From Macrocystis pyrifera (taxonomy: Eukaryota; Sar; Phaeophyceae; Laminariales; Laminariaceae), in assembly GCA_031763025.1 (NCBI GenBank), contig JASSKH010000006.1, forward strand, positions 12,831,979 to 12,895,978: a stretch of DNA of 64,000 nucleotides, read 5' to 3'. How positions within the stretch are numbered: the first letter of the stretch is position 1; each line of letters starts with the position of its first letter. A model generated the notes under the pieces. That model did no database searches and was not told the DNA's origin. It saw nothing but the letters and a program-made list of their open reading frames with translations. Positions 11,146 to 23,539 of the stretch are shown piece after piece. A program made the translations under genes and the position numbers.

Positions 11146-11257
11146 ACTATTACGGGGGTCCATAGTTAACGGGACCAAATTTTGTTAGTAAAAATAGGCA
11201 AATATATAGGTTTTTATGTACACCATAGGTCCTGTTAACTATGTACCCCCGTAATAG
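11146..11257. mobile_element. MITE, family M1, copy 3
   Basis: 112 bp from CTATTACGGGGGTCCATAG to its inverted end with CCCCCGTAATAG. The right arm has a small change (ATGTACCCCC instead of ATGGACCCCC) shared with copy 4, which makes these two close relatives. Confidence 0.85.
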
Positions 11258-13803
11258 TGTGGACCAAAAAGGTGAGAGAAAATTGGACTGAGATGACAAA
11301 TGGGACGGAAAACAAAACCAAACAAAAAGGGCCGGTCGGCCAGATTTGTTTCGGAAAAAAGTGTTACCCCTACTAAAAAAAAAAATAGCACGCATTAGAA
11401 AAAATTTATAGATAGTTGTTTCCATCCCATTTTTATTATCTTCGCTCTTTATTAATCTCTCTTTATCAATCGTAACTCCGACACGGGATCACATACAGTA
11501 GTAGGCTCTTTTCCCTCCTCCCCCCCCACGGTTCTTGCCTTGGCAAGCATTTTTATCGCGACAAGAGTTCAGCCCTTTCTTCCCTCGTCAATTGTTACAG
11601 CATTGAATTGCGCCTAACTACACTACTACTATAGGCGCTCTCAGAAGTTGATTCCGTTGCGTATTTGTTCTTGCAAATAACTAGAAAGGTTGACCCACGT
11701 GGGGTTCGAACTCCAACAACAACTCTTTGTGGCATTCGTGGGTACCACTACTGTATAAACCACCGGGGCGTCCTGAGGACGAATAGTAGCGCAAAGAAAC
11801 GCTGGAGGTTTTGCGTGAAGACACTTCTCCGAAGCCATGTTTTGGGTGAGACGCTGGATTCCTCATGCGGGGAGCTCATTTAACAAGGCAGCACTACTAC
11901 AACGCATTGCTCTACACCCGTCATGCCAAGTCCGCATATGGGCCTCCTCCCCATCTTCGATCCGTCGGTGTCCCAGCGGTTTGTGCTGCTTCGCGCTTTC
12001 CTTCGACCTTGATGCCGAACTTTGCAGATCGATAATCGAGGAACCCCTCCCACTCTTTCCCCTGTTCCTCTGTGTAGCCCTTACCTCCGATCAATTCCCA
12101 AAACGCCATGCCTACTCTTGGACACCAGGCGCTCCTCGCGCCTACGTGCCAATAAAATTCACGAAAATACTATTTTCCCACAGTAAGGTTTGTACCTTCG
12201 AAGGCTCAACATTGTCTGACCGGTTGAGCTCCGCATGTGGGCAACTATTAGTAAGCCGGTTGGTAATGCACTTGTTACTACAATATAAGTAGTGTACGAG
12301 CTATTTCGTTTATAGGACTAATGAACTGGACACGTTATTCAGTTTGCCCGAGAAACAGTTATCCAAAGTATTTTCTCGGGGTGACATTTTGAGCTCCGAG
12401 CTCGGAAAAAACAAGACACCACCCCTGTATGCTGTGACATCGCTGAATAACGATCTCTTACCGTCAGCGCACCGTCTCTCGAATATGCTTGGAGCCTGTC
12501 TTAACCCTTTTAGTACCTCTGCAAAACCCAAATCTGACTCTGATTCCACGTGTTTTGTTCCCACAACGGGAGTGGCGTCCTGAAAGGGTTGATTTAGGTT
12601 TCTGCCACAATACAGTACTACCGTAGGATATATATATAAGGTGTGTGGTCTTCGCGCTCCCTTTTCCGCCGAGCTGAGGCATCAAAGGAGCAAGGAGATG
12701 ATGGACTTGCCGCAGTGTATCGCAGTGAGTCATGCTCGGGCTCCACACGTGACAGGTCCTCACGGCAGAGCCTCGGCTACCTCGGCGTCAGCAACCACGG
12801 GTCCAGCCGCAAGTGCACGCCCGGGCGGTCGTACGTACAGCATTTATGTTCTATAGTTTCTTATATATGCGGCCGCACGACCAAGCCCTCAGCAGATGCC
12901 GGCATATCTCGACACTAAGGTATCTGTTTGCGCTGATGGCCCAGACTGCGTACGTACAGGCTCGATCCCTTGTGGCATACCTGATCGACTGCAGTGGCAG
13001 TGAACGACACGTTTCCTGCACCCTTTTGTTAAAAGGCACCTGATCTCCGTCTTTGCCTTTTGAGACCGAAAGCCCGAACGCCGCGTACGTATTCACAATC
13101 AATGTTATAAATATTCTTCTCTTGCTGACCGTGATGCTATAATACCCACATCGTCAGTACACACCATTCCCCACAACAGTCTTAAGTCCCTTCATCCTCC
13201 TCTTCGTCCTCCTTCTCCTCCTCCTCCTGACTGTCGACGTTTCCAGCTTGTGTCTTGACACGCATCCCTCCTTTCTCCTTATTTCGCTGGAGTTTCACCA
13301 TATTAAACTTGATGGCTGAGCAAACGTATCTCGGTCACGCTCGTTGTACACGCCAAGTCAAACGTTGGCGTCGTGAGCCCACACCCTTATGAAAGTCCCG
13401 GCTCATTATGATACCCTTGTGGAAGGCCCGGGTCAACATCGATCATATCCGAGCGCTCGCCATCATCTAGTCCAATGTATGCTCGCACGCCGTCGACGCG
13501 TATTCCGATACGGATGCAGGAGTGACATATTTTGGCCAAATATCATTCCTGACCGACGGGACTCCTTAAGAACACTGAGGAACTAACTACTTAAAAACGC
13601 CGGGATTACTTTTGTGTTTAACGATGCAAGTCGAACGATAACTAGGATGGTGCCGAGGTTAAGCTTCACACATTGCTTCCGAAAATCAGGTTTTGTAGAG
13701 ATATAGAACTTCTCATACGAGGAGCCTCAGAGAATGTACTTAAACGCTACCCCTACCAACGTTGAATTGGCCGATGCCGCTATATAGCCTTCTCGACGGC
13801 ACG
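11258..13803. other. Unassigned intronic stretch
   Basis: Contains short diverged copies of the GAGGAGCCTCAG/TTTCGGGTGA repeat words (near 11825 and 13690) that belong to MITE family M2. No coding region could be supported. Confidence 0.35.
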
Positions 13804-14040
13804 CTAAAGAGGGCTAGAACAGTCCATGCAAAAAACCTTAGATCGACGGAATCGTGTGGTTTTGTCGATGGAGCGTAAGTACACAGGCGGCGTCCTTTTT
13901 CCTGTGGCTAGCTCCTGCAGGCGTCGTATCACGACTATCATATCGCATATCGACTGTCGAGCGCTGCAGTCTAAAGCAAAACTGTTCACCCGGCAGGATG
14001 ACTTACCGTTCGCGCGTCGTATACTGTAGGCAGCTCGCAA
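13804..14040 (-). pseudogene. LINE reverse transcriptase fragment
   Basis: Minus-strand frame with the phrase MIVVIRRLQELATGKRTP and then YLRSIDKTT. This parallels FVVRQLQELGRARKTP-type sequence at the start of the LINE palm domain at about 7600, including the YLCSID position. Only this palm entry segment is left. It is a second, short LINE relic in the gene A intron. Confidence 0.55.
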
Positions 14041-15269
14041 TAACCTCGAAGAGTACGTTGCCGGAATGCGCCACGAGGGACGTGGCCTTACGGTTTATGG
14101 CGCCCCATCAAAGTTTTCGCCGTGTGCAGTACCTTGATCGTGGCATCCTTTTATCGATGTGACACGCCCCCTCCCCTCCACAACACCGACGGTGATCTCG
14201 TGAAACGTTTCCCTGCGTATTCGTGTCTCCTTCATGAGTGAGGACCTTCAGAAGCTCAGTTGCGGGGTCAGATGATGCAGTCGCCACGCAGTTCACCATC
14301 AAAACAGAGAGCTGAGTCCACCTCATACCTCGACGGGGCGTTGTCCGACGGTCTGTACGGCGCCCACACCTTGAGTTTATTCACGATAGACGGGTCTGGA
14401 GTCGCCGAGTTGAGGTCAGTAGTCTTGGAAAGGACTTTATTCTTCGCTCTCGGATGAGTCAATTGTCCGGTAGCAATCATAAATAGTTGCCTCGTCCTTG
14501 ATGTAGGTACCGCGAACTCCAGGGCCTCTTCCCTTGAACTTCAACTTCTCGTTCACCATGCACCCGTCGAGAGGATGGTAGAAGAACAATTCCATCGTAG
14601 AGGTACAACGTTTGAACTCAATACTGGTCTGGCCGGTTGAGCTCCTGAAGTGAGCAAAAGGTGTGGTACACCACTCAGGGCGGGAATATAAGGACCGTTC
14701 AGACATCAACATGAAAACCAAACGATCCTTATCTTTACGCCCGCGGCGTTCATTTTTTTAAGACTACGTACAGTAGCACTATATAAAAATGTTGGTCGGG
14801 TTTCGCGAACGAACATTCTTCGAAGTCATGTTTCGGGTGATATGCTGAGCCCCTCACGCGAGGAGCTCAGAAAGTAAGGCACCAACCCTAAAAGGCATTG
14901 ATCCGAAACCAAAGAGCTATCTTTCTCGATTGCACCCGTCGAGTTGGCTGATATATAGCAGGTATGTATTTAGTCCCCCTAAAAACGTCTACACAGCTGC
15001 CGTCACTTCGCATTGAAAATATGCTTTCCGGCCGCGTTTAAGGGTGGGTTTTCACCTACTCACACACGTCGGACAGGCCATCGTCTCCCACTTCATGATC
15101 TGCACATTTCAGGGTAGCCATGTTCCTGATCTGTAGAATGTAGCTCATGTGGCCGGGTGCAGCCGTACAATCTGCATGATCTAGCCCATGTTTGCTGGGT
15201 TGGGTATGTACTGTACAGAATGCTGCACAACACACCACAACGGCTGGTTATTATATACCAGGTAGATCA
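14041..15269. other. Unassigned intronic stretch
   Basis: A partial M2-like sequence lies at about 14815-14880. No gene recognised. Confidence 0.35.
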
Positions 15270-15522
15270 GACGCGTTCTACCATAGAGGTATCACATTTT
15301 CGAAAACGGTTTTCTGAATGACGTGGGTTTCTTAACCCAAACTCGTCGGAACGCCAATCTTGTTTCGAAAAATGACGTTTTTGTATGGCTGGGCCATGGA
15401 ACTATTCATCAGGATGCACTTTGAGTTTTGCTGAAGTCAGTTTCGGGTAAGGTATGGAGCTCCTTAAGGTCAAGCGAGGAGCCTCAGAATGTTTAGGGTG
15501 AACCTCTATCGTAGAACGCCTC
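15270..15522. mobile_element. MITE, family M2, complete copy
   Basis: The ends are GACGCGTTCTACCATAGAGG on the left and CCTCTATCGTAGAACGCCTC on the right, a 20-bp inverted repeat with two mismatches over about 253 bp. ATCA on both sides may be a 4-bp target duplication. The interior shares the phrases CTTAACCCAAA, CGTCGGAACGCCAATC and GAGGAGCCTCAGAA with 61411-61660. Confidence 0.75.
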
Positions 15523-16651
15523 ATCATCTAGATCGTGATCTTTCCGACGTGTGCACATTTACGATCGTTCGGGGCAGTACGTAGCCGTTTTCTCGCATCT
15601 TCCCTCTTCTGCCATGTTTTGCCTCCCCGATCGCAGCCCAACGCCTCGGGCCCTTGCTTGCGCGTAGTAGGACGCGCCCGTAGGTACACCGCAGTCGACC
15701 GCAAAATCTCGGTCATCGTCGTGACCACAGATCGACGCTTGCGCTGGGGGAGGGGGGGAGGGGTGACCCGTGAGTTTGACGAGGTTTCCCTGCTTGAGGA
15801 AGCCTACTCTGAGATTCGCGTCTGGCCATCAACACTTATAGCCGCAGGTCGAAAGCCCGTCATCTGGTGCGTACTCTCTGCCGGCCATTCGGCGCAAAGT
15901 GGCCCAAGAATCAGATACGTGCGACTAAGACATTTTGATCCAACTCGTGTCGTTCGTCGGGCGTGAAAAAGGCTAGGCGTCGCTATTGCGGTATTGATTA
16001 GCACTCTATTTTCAACTTAAGATCCGGGTAACTGGCGCAGTCATCCCAGGATTCCTCTTGCCAACTTCGAGTCACGGCGGCTCGACATACAAGACATGTG
16101 CGTGGGGGGTATCTTCGCTTCTTCGCTCAGGGGGTTCAGGGAGTCGAGCCCCCGACATTTTTCGAACGTCCTTCAGAAATGACGCGATGTTTATTTTCTG
16201 AGCTCTCAGACATCGCGGACAGCCGTATTCATTATTATAGTAACATGTGTGGTATCTTTGTAGGCAGCGGCAGATTCTATTTTCAGTGTGTGGTGACGAG
16301 AGGGTTGGGGGGGCGGTCAAACGATAGACTAGTGCTGTCTCACCCATGCTGTTGGAAGTTGATGTGAGAACCCCTTGCAAAATCGCGCTGCTCTCGGCCA
16401 GTTGTCGAGGATTCCGAACCAAGCAACTCATATTTCGCTCCACGAACTAACAATGAACGATAAAAGCGTTCCTGATAAGAATCGAACCGGCGCACATACG
16501 TGGTCTGTTTGAGTTGGACAACTTTACTGGGTATTCGTCGACCGCGTACATCCAGGGGAGTTGGCAGTCCCATGAAGTTATCCGCGATTCCATTGCTGAC
16601 CGAATGATCGTCTCCCATGATCCAATTGCGCCCGTTATGTCTGCGCTGCAG
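15523..16651. other. Unassigned 3' part of the gene A intron
   Basis: A 143-codon plus-strand frame (15535-15966) has no recognisable domain and is bisected by a G-rich run. I do not call it a gene. Confidence 0.3.
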
Positions 16652-16930
16652 GTAATCATCGTGATAGGCGTGGCGATGCAGCTCGTCTACCAGGCGTATT
16701 TCGATATGTGGTCGGTTTTTGTTCCCTTCTTCACCGGCCAATTGATTTTTATCCTGTACCTTCTCGGCTTGAAGATATTCTCCGACTGGTCCAGCCCCGA
16801 AAGCCCGAAGGTAGTACAAGACGAGAACACATCGATGGATGTGGACGATGCTGGAGGGAGGATGGCGGGGGAGGCGGAAGACGCTCACAGCCATTCGCGC
16901 GTAGCCACTAACGGCAGCGGGACAACATGA
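16652..16930 (+). CDS. SemiSWEET-like PQ-loop gene A, exon 2
   Basis: After the acceptor CTGCAG the phase-0 frame reads about 92 residues to a TGA. The first helix (VIIVIGVAMQLVYQAYF) corresponds to TM2 of a SemiSWEET fold. Then comes MWSVFVPFFTGQLIFILYLL (TM3), ending GLKIFSDW. A polar, acidic tail of about 50 residues follows, with ENTSMDVDDAGG and a His-rich end. Joined to exon 1 this gives a ~137-residue protein with three helices and one PQ loop. Such proteins act as dimers in membranes. The substrate cannot be read from the sequence; sugar is the family precedent. Confidence 0.7.
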   Translation, partial: VIIVIGVAMQLVYQAYFDMWSVFVPFFTGQLIFILYLLGLKIFSDWSSPESPKVVQDENTSMDVDDAGGRMAGEAEDAHSHSRVATNGSGTT

Positions 16931-17450
16931 GATACCCCGAAAGGGACCGGTTCAAGGTACGATGCGGGCATAGAACAAGAATAGTATACAATGAATACAG
17001 TAGGAGGCCGCTTCGCGCACACAGAACTGACAGCGTTCGTTGTTGCAGCGCAAGGTGTCGTTAGTGGGAGGGCATACCTTACACGCAGAGCAAACAGCGT
17101 TCGTCTGTGCGTTCCAGGTGCTGTTTTTGGCGTCGTGCAAACGCTACGGCCGTGCGGTGTTGACGGCAACGTTTACATCGGGCGGCAGCCCCATGAAACA
17201 ATGCAAACATGGCTTCATGGAACGTAGAGGCTGTAAGGGCGCCGTATACATTGTTGGCGAACCCCATTTTACTCGACTACAGTTTCCGGTGCCAAAACGT
17301 CTGTTTACAGGCGCAACGAAGCAAAAGGTTGACCTCATGGCCAGGGTGTCAACTATTCATAATGCTAACTCACTGCACACATCTGAAATTCTGGGCATCT
17401 CTCATTGTCATGTATTGGTGGTAGGTGGTACATGCCCAAGAAAGCAAATG
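16931..17450 (-). pseudogene. Cysteine-rich minus-strand fragments
   Basis: Two overlapping minus-strand frames (17267-17079 and 17140-16952) together contain many CxxC pairs, for example CSACKVC, CNNERCQFC and YCIHC. A third frame has LHCFMGLPPD. Spacing like this suggests a decayed zinc-binding domain spread over frameshifts. No family could be named. Confidence 0.25.
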
Positions 17451-17533
17451 CCACCATGGTAGCAGAACGAAGGCGTTAAACGCAAGCCCGCCAGGGACAC
17501 GCCCCCCCAAAAGCGTTTAGTGGTATAAGTGAT

Positions 17534-17803
17534 TCAAATGGCTCGTTTAGAATACTGCTCGAAGCCCGCAGTACTGGCATTTAGCCAATCTAGTATCACC
17601 TGCAAATAAGCCACATCTGCATATACACTGGGCATGAAATTTATCGATGTCGTCAACACATGTCTCTCCCGCGGTTTCCGTTCCACCTGGATTACTCCCT
17701 TGCCCCACTTGGTGCTACAGGATGCGCCTGACGCGTCGAGGAGAGAAGCGTCGTTAGCGTAGCAAGCGGTGGGATAAGCACCGCCTGACTCAAGCTGCTT
17801 CAC
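17534..17803 (-). CDS. Hypothetical ORF, 89 codons
   Basis: An uninterrupted minus-strand frame beginning MKQLESGGAYPTACYANDAS and ending in TTTGA at the low-coordinate side. The composition looks protein-like and not low-complexity, and the frame stays open upstream of the ATG. There are no recognisable motifs and no paralog elsewhere in the window. It may be an exon or chance. Confidence 0.2.
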   Translation of the reverse strand: MKQLESGGAYPTACYANDASLLDASGASCSTKWGKGVIQVERKPRERHVLTTSINFMPSVYADVAYLQVILDWLNASTAGFEQYSKRAI

Positions 17804-20204
17804 TCGTTTGGATGCGAGGCGGTAACCCCTGACCGAGGGCGCAACCGTACATGTTGCACAGTATCACTCGAGAAGTAGTTCGATTTTACAGGGTATCTTT
17901 TTCGCATACTATGATGGGTAACCTACAGTAAAAAAAACGTGCCGTGTGCCGGATGGACATCGCAGGGTGTTGTGAGCACTATGGCCCCACCCTCACTGCT
18001 CACCGGAGAACGCATGGCATGATGTGTGTTTCGGCGTACGTTTGACACCACGTGGGAAACGACTTGCGAAAACGAACCTCGTTGGGAGTATTTGGGGCTC
18101 TGTCACAATATGTTGTTTGTACTGATGTTCGTACTGCCGCGACGCGTGCTTCGAACGGGGCAGCACGTTCTTTCCCAAAATATTGCCGACGGGTGGGGCT
18201 TCTCAACCACAGATGGTCCCATTTTTTAGGGACAGACTTACTTATACTTCGAGTGGCTTGTCCCCAAGCGGGACTGCAGTACTAACAGCAGTACTACTAG
18301 AGGCTTATGACCCCTGTCGGGACTCGAGATGGGAACGAGAACAATGGCAGCATTGGTGTCGTCAACGGTCTAGCGGCCAGCAGTACGGGTATAAGCATGT
18401 TGGGCTCACCGCCCCGTACGACTCCTTGCGATGTACATCGGATATCGATCTGTATGATCCTCCAATCGCGCCAAGTGGCTGTTGCTCCGTTCGGCGTGTT
18501 TTGTCGTCATTATTCCTCCCTGTGGTCCCAAGGGGGTTATCGTAACCAAAAGTCTCGGGTGGAAAACGACTTACGTGTTTTACTATTAACGCGTTTTCGA
18601 ATTTCAGTATATCCGCGATATACACCTACCACACATGTAACAGTACTGCTACTGCTGTAGGTTTTGGGACTGTTTCATCTGTGTGCACTTTTAGCTTTTC
18701 TCCAGATCAGTTTTTGGGTGTCACTGGGATATATACCTGGTAGTAAGTAAGGTCAAGTGAGGAGCCTCAGAAGGCAAGACCAGGTGCTCTTACATTATGC
18801 CCCTACGATCGCACCGTCCTGCGGGGGCTTTCCTGTAATTAGCCCTTTCTAGTTCTTTGTTTGCGGCCGTATGGGTGACTTACGTTCTTAGGGCCTCGCA
18901 GGCGTTCTCCCGGATATATGTTTGGTGTCCATAGCTCAGGGCAAATACTGCTGTACAGCATTAATTCTCTTGACACCAGGTTCAGCCAATCGGGGCGCAC
19001 TCGCGTGTTCGTGACACAGGTGTGTAACCTGAATGCAAACGTACCTGACTGACTTCCACGACCCACGCATGCATGTCCGATACAGACTCCAACAATGAAG
19101 AACGTGGAGCCAAATATGCACGCCCTGTTAGCTGTTATTTTTAGATTTATAAATATCATACCTCGTAATACTATAAGTAAGTGATTATGGTATGTAACTC
19201 ATCATTCTTGCAAGACACCATGTACATTTTGAAACTTTCAAATAATCTATGAATATCTGACGTGTTTGTTATGAGATATACCTTGTCCATAATTATAATC
19301 ACCTTTTAGTTTAACAATTAGTGTGCAAAATTTTTTTATATTATGGGAGTGCTCCTATTCAGTCTCGGGAATCATAGGTTGGTGGGACTGCGCTGTGGGC
19401 ATGAAAGTTAATAGAAAGAAGTTATCAATAATCCTCAAGTTTTTTCTGTGGTTATTTCTACGTAGTTCTCGTGCGCAGCTGAGCCTTGCACACTAGTTCA
19501 CTTCGGTTGTACTGGTATGTCGTTTACTAAACGCGATACAAAGAAAGTAGACCAGGACGGGTTCTACGTATGTATGCATAATATTGTAAAATCTAGACAT
19601 GGACAAAGTGTGTCCTTTATTAATAGTGTACAAATGGATTTTGGTATCACCCTACTAATATAATATTAAGAATAAAATGCCATGTATTTCAGGTTTATTA
19701 TACTATTAATATCTATGCTAAACGCCGTACAAACCGAATAATAGGCAGTTATCAATAAACACGCACGCACGTAGCCGTGAAGTCCAGCCAACTCATCTGT
19801 CCCCATGTATGTGTGTACGGATACCCATCAAGCATGATCAAACATCAAATAATTTGTCAAATATGGAATACAACGACAGTACGTACGTAGGTGGTGCCCG
19901 CATATATAAAGGGTTTGAAGGTGCCACGTGGATCGCCAAAGAAACGAGTTTGCACATCGATTTGTTTGGCAGACCATTTTAGGAAGCATCATTTTTAGAC
20001 CAGAGGGTTGGGCAGCGCATAATCATGCATTTCGAGACGCCGCCACTGAGGGACTCTGACGCACAACGCACAATGGTTCCTCAACTTTTTAGTATTACTA
20101 CAACTCCCGATTTGTGGACAAACCAGTCTAATTCTAAGTGGTTTGTCCCCAAAACGGGATTGCGGTACTAATAAAAAGGGTTGAAGGGGAACACCTACTT
20201 ACTG
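17804..20204. other. Unassigned stretch between genes A and B
   Basis: No supportable gene. A partial M2-like sequence lies at about 18690-18775 with a TACCTGGTA word at 18734-18742. From about 19150 to 19760 the DNA is strongly AT-rich. Confidence 0.4.
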
Positions 20205-20578
20205 CTGCATGTAGGTTCCTGGTTGACTGATTGGTCAATGTTCACAGTTTCGGAGATGAAACCAAAAGGCTACAACCCGAGACGCCACCACGCACGTGTA
20301 AGACAGGAAGAACACGCTCCTTGCCATGCGGCACGCGCCATGCTGCTGTCCCAACGCTACAGGTTTCTGGCGCGAACACTTGTAACGTATCATAGAGAAG
20401 GGGTGGTGCTTCGTCAACCCTGATGCTCGCCTGATCTGGAGACAAGTACACTCGACGTGAAGACAGCACAATACCAGCCTGGCTGAAGACTTTTTTTGCG
20501 ACGTAACTTGAACCGGTGTGGTCCAGTTCTCCAGGCACTGCCCTCTGCGTCACAAGTCTTGGAACAAGACAGAACGCC
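20205..20578 (+). promoter_or_regulatory. Upstream region of gene B, duplicated upstream of gene C
   Basis: Aligns with 43905-44321 almost to the ATG. The best conserved part is about 50 bp: GACTGATTGGTCAA, then GTTCACAGTTTCGGAGATGAAACC. It includes an inverted CCAAT box (ATTGG). Further shared phrases are CCGTGATGCTCGCC, the CACAAGTCTT word and the AGACAGAACGCC just before the start codon. This is likely the core promoter plus 5' UTR. No clear TATA box was seen. Confidence 0.6.
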
Positions 20579-20734
20579 ATGGATATGGGTACGCCCACCG
20601 TCGACTTCGATCTGGACTTCGTGGTCGACGTTGTCGGCTTCATGGCGGGCTTATTTGTCTCCGTTGCGCTGTTGCCTCAGATACACCGAGTCCATCGGCG
20701 CAAGAGCGCCAAGGACTTGAGCATCTTCTGGCAG
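20579..20734 (+). CDS. SemiSWEET-like PQ-loop gene B, exon 1
   Basis: 52 codons from the ATG at 20579, whose context (GAACGCCATGG) matches that of gene C. Residues 17-33 form TM1 (VDVVGFMAGLFVSVALL), followed by LLPQIHRVHRRKSAKDLS and IFWQ. The exon ends CAG|GTACTG in phase 0. The frame is also open upstream, but the conserved non-coding match with gene C reaches the ATG, which favours this start. The exon is about 75 percent identical in protein to gene C exon 1, by eye. Confidence 0.8.
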
Positions 20735-21014
20735 GTACTGCTGTTTACACGTCCGAACTTGTTTTGTCTTTGAAATGATCGAGTTCTACACACAGCAATA
20801 CCGCGGGTAATATATAGTTCCAGGTACTTCATTAATTGTGTGTCATATTCGGAGGTTTGCAAGCGTTCGTATAGTCAAAGCCCTGGTTTGTTCGCCCATT
20901 TTATTTTATACCTGTGTAGGTACAAATTTAATATGGGTTTTATTGATAGTATTATTTTGTGCTGGTGCAGCCGCATGTGGGCCCGCTAATATTAATAACA
21001 AGAATCACTATCAG

Positions 21015-21125
21015 CTATTACGGGGGTCCATAGTTAACGAGACCAAATTTTGTTTTTAAAAATAGGTAAATATATAGTTTTTTATGTATACCATAGGTCC
21101 TATTAACTACGTACCCCCGTAATAG
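21015..21125. mobile_element. MITE, family M1, copy 4
   Basis: 111 bp with ends CTATTACGGGGGTCCATAG and inverted CCCCCGTAATAG. It is nearly identical to copy 3 at 11146-11257, including the ACGTACCCCC change. It serves as the empty reference for the 7-bp insertion in copy 2. Confidence 0.85.
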
Positions 21126-21742
21126 CATGCGTACCGTCTCGTGCTGTGACTTGTGTACGTACGTAATATGATCCAGGCTTGGGGCCGTTGTGATCGGAGA
21201 GTTTTATTTTATTTTATTTTCCCCAAATCTGTCAAGTCTCGTGGTGATATTTTGCCACCACCGCCCCCCGCTTTTAAATTTCACATGTTTGGGGAACGTA
21301 TACCCTGGGTACAAAATTTGGACTTTAGTTCACAAATGAGCATGGAAATTCTGGGACAAAAACTCTGCGATAACATCGGCTCTCAAGACCTTATCGTGAC
21401 ATATTTTCCTTGCATAACCTTGAGAATAGTAGGCTAATAATATAGGATTAGGTGCAGCGCTCGCCGCCGAGCACAATTTATTAACCCAATATTTTTAGCT
21501 TCCTCCACAAAGTGGGCCTTATTTATGTTATTGCAGTGGGCGCCTTCTTACTTTTAGGCCTACACCGTATATTCAACACCAGATAAAATATCGTGTACCA
21601 GGTACCGGATATGGTTTTAGAACGCCCATGGTAAAATCCACACACAGAAATGCATGTGATATGTGTTCAATTAATAGTGTGAAAATACATCGTATATGGG
21701 ATACTGTTCAACGATACTACTGCTGTATATAAAAGTACCTGG

Positions 21743-21853
21743 TATTACGGGGAATCAGAGTAAATAGGACCTACAGTACGCACACAAACCTATATATTTC
21801 CATATTTTTACCAACAATATTCGGTTTTATTGACTATAAGTCCCCCGCAATAG
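21743..21853. mobile_element. MITE, family M1, copy 5 (diverged)
   Basis: TATTACGGGGAATCAGAGT on the left and GACTATAAGTCCCCCGCAATA on the right. The interior TATATATTTCCATATTTTTACC matches the family. A TACCTGGTA word overlaps its left border (21736-21744). Confidence 0.7.
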
Positions 21854-22319
21854 TTATAGATGGGTTTTGACATTTTTTACGAACCGCATTTACACCAAAT
21901 AAGCAAGTGGGTAACGAATAGCCCTAGTGGGCAACAAATAACGTAACCCCTTCATGCCACTGCTTGCCAAGACTGCAGCAGCAGTGTGCAGTAAATAAGA
22001 ACGGACTATCGTCCTGTGAGTAGTACCGACAAGGCTGCAATTCGTGGCCAGCAACACGCCGCCCGCAGCGCTCACTCGAAGAAGCAGATGTAACAAAGTG
22101 TGAAGCAGCAGAGGATGCTCGCGACTTGGTGCCATGAATGGGTGGCCTCCGAATGCCAAGAGCTCAAGTGGTGCAAGCATAACTTTGCTGGGCCTTCTCT
22201 AATCCTCGCAAATTGGGGTTTGCCAAGCGGCAGGAGACCTGTTGAACCCAAACTTTATCACCCAACGTTCACGAAGCTTTCATTCGCGTAACGTGCACGA
22301 CACGTCCACGGATATTCAG

Positions 22320-23460
22320 GCGACTGTCGTGGAATAATCTGTCATGGGACTGTGACGGGTTCATGGGGCTGACATGGGACTACCATGGACTGCCATGGGA
22401 TTGGGGTTGCCATAGCGCCATGGCCTTACCATGGGATGCTCTGTCTTCATGGGAATGTCATGAGACTGCCGTGAGAGTGACATGGTTTCATGGTACTGCC
22501 ATGCCATTCCCATAGGATTGCCATGGGGCTGCCATGGAATGAAGTGGCTTTGTAAAACTGCTATGGGACGGCCATGAGACAGGCTTGGGACTGCCACGGG
22601 ATGCCATGGGAGACCACGGCATGTCATGAGATAGCCATGGAGATGCCATCGCTTCAGAGTATTGATATAGAACTGTAAGGGAACTGCCGTGCGATAACAT
22701 GGGACTGCCCTGGTTTCAAGGCAGCGCCATGGGATGCCGTGCTTTTTGTGGCCCTATGATTGGGCTGCCATGGGACTACCATGGGATTACCACGGAACTA
22801 TTGTCACGTCTTCATGAAACTACAACGGCACCTGCCGTGGGACTTTGCGACTTCATGGTACCACTATGATACTACCACGGGACCTCCATGAAACGGCCTT
22901 AAGGCTGTCATGGAGCTGCCATGGGATATCATGAGGCTTCCGTAGGACTGCCATGGGACTACTGCTGTGCGATTGTTGTGGTTTCATTTTCATGAGACTT
23001 CCATACCATGGGACTGACACTGTTTTTCACGAGCTTCCCGGAGGGCTCGCACGGGATCGCCATGGACCACGGCATGCCATTCGATTAGTGTCATGACTTC
23101 ACGAGTTTCCCGGAGGACTCGCATGGGACCGCCATGGGATGCTACGTGATGCCATGAGATGCCCTAGGATTGCCATGAGACTACTGTACCATGACGCTTT
23201 CAGTACAGCTCCGTTACAGTTCATGGACGCCTCGTGACCTTTCACGATACTTCCGATGCAGTTTTCATGGCAGTTTCATGACAGTCCGCTCCATGAAATG
23301 CCACAGTACCATAGGATATTATGGTAGTCGCACGGAATCGCATGGCATCCCAATGCAATCGCACCACAGTGGCATTACAGTCCAGTCAACATGCATCATA
23401 TCCCATGGCAGTGCCATTGAAGCCATGACAATCGTTTTCAAGGAATGTCACCGAAGCGAC
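22320..23460. repeat. CATGGGACTGCC degenerate minisatellite, gene B intron
   Basis: About 1.1 kb of imperfect 10-13 bp words centred on GCCATGGGACT and CCATGG, often reading as short palindromes. The same array lies at 56160-57260 in the gene C intron. Shared internal landmarks, such as ACTTCACGAGT...CCCGGAGGACTCGCATGGGAC (23097 here, about 56835 there), show common descent. Confidence 0.8.
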
Positions 23461-23539
23461 AAGAAGCATCCGGTGATTTCCGCGCGTTCATTTGATTTTC
23501 CTGAGGGGGGGGTTATAGAAAGGTGTGTTCTGCACAATA

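Larger units (their letters stand above)
6172..16651 (+). other. Gene A intron (inferred, ~10.5 kb)
   Basis: Starts GTGAGG and ends CTGCAG, phase 0. It contains a SINE head, a foldback end, a decayed minus-strand LINE, a broken acidic ORF, several MITEs and a second LINE fragment. No other complete gene was recognised inside. The pairing of the two exons is inferred from phase, order and domain completeness, not from a transcript. Confidence 0.55.

Noticed and set aside
15535..15966. 143-codon plus-strand frame in the gene A intron
   Set aside because: Starts beside an M2 MITE, spans a G-rich run and has no recognisable motif.
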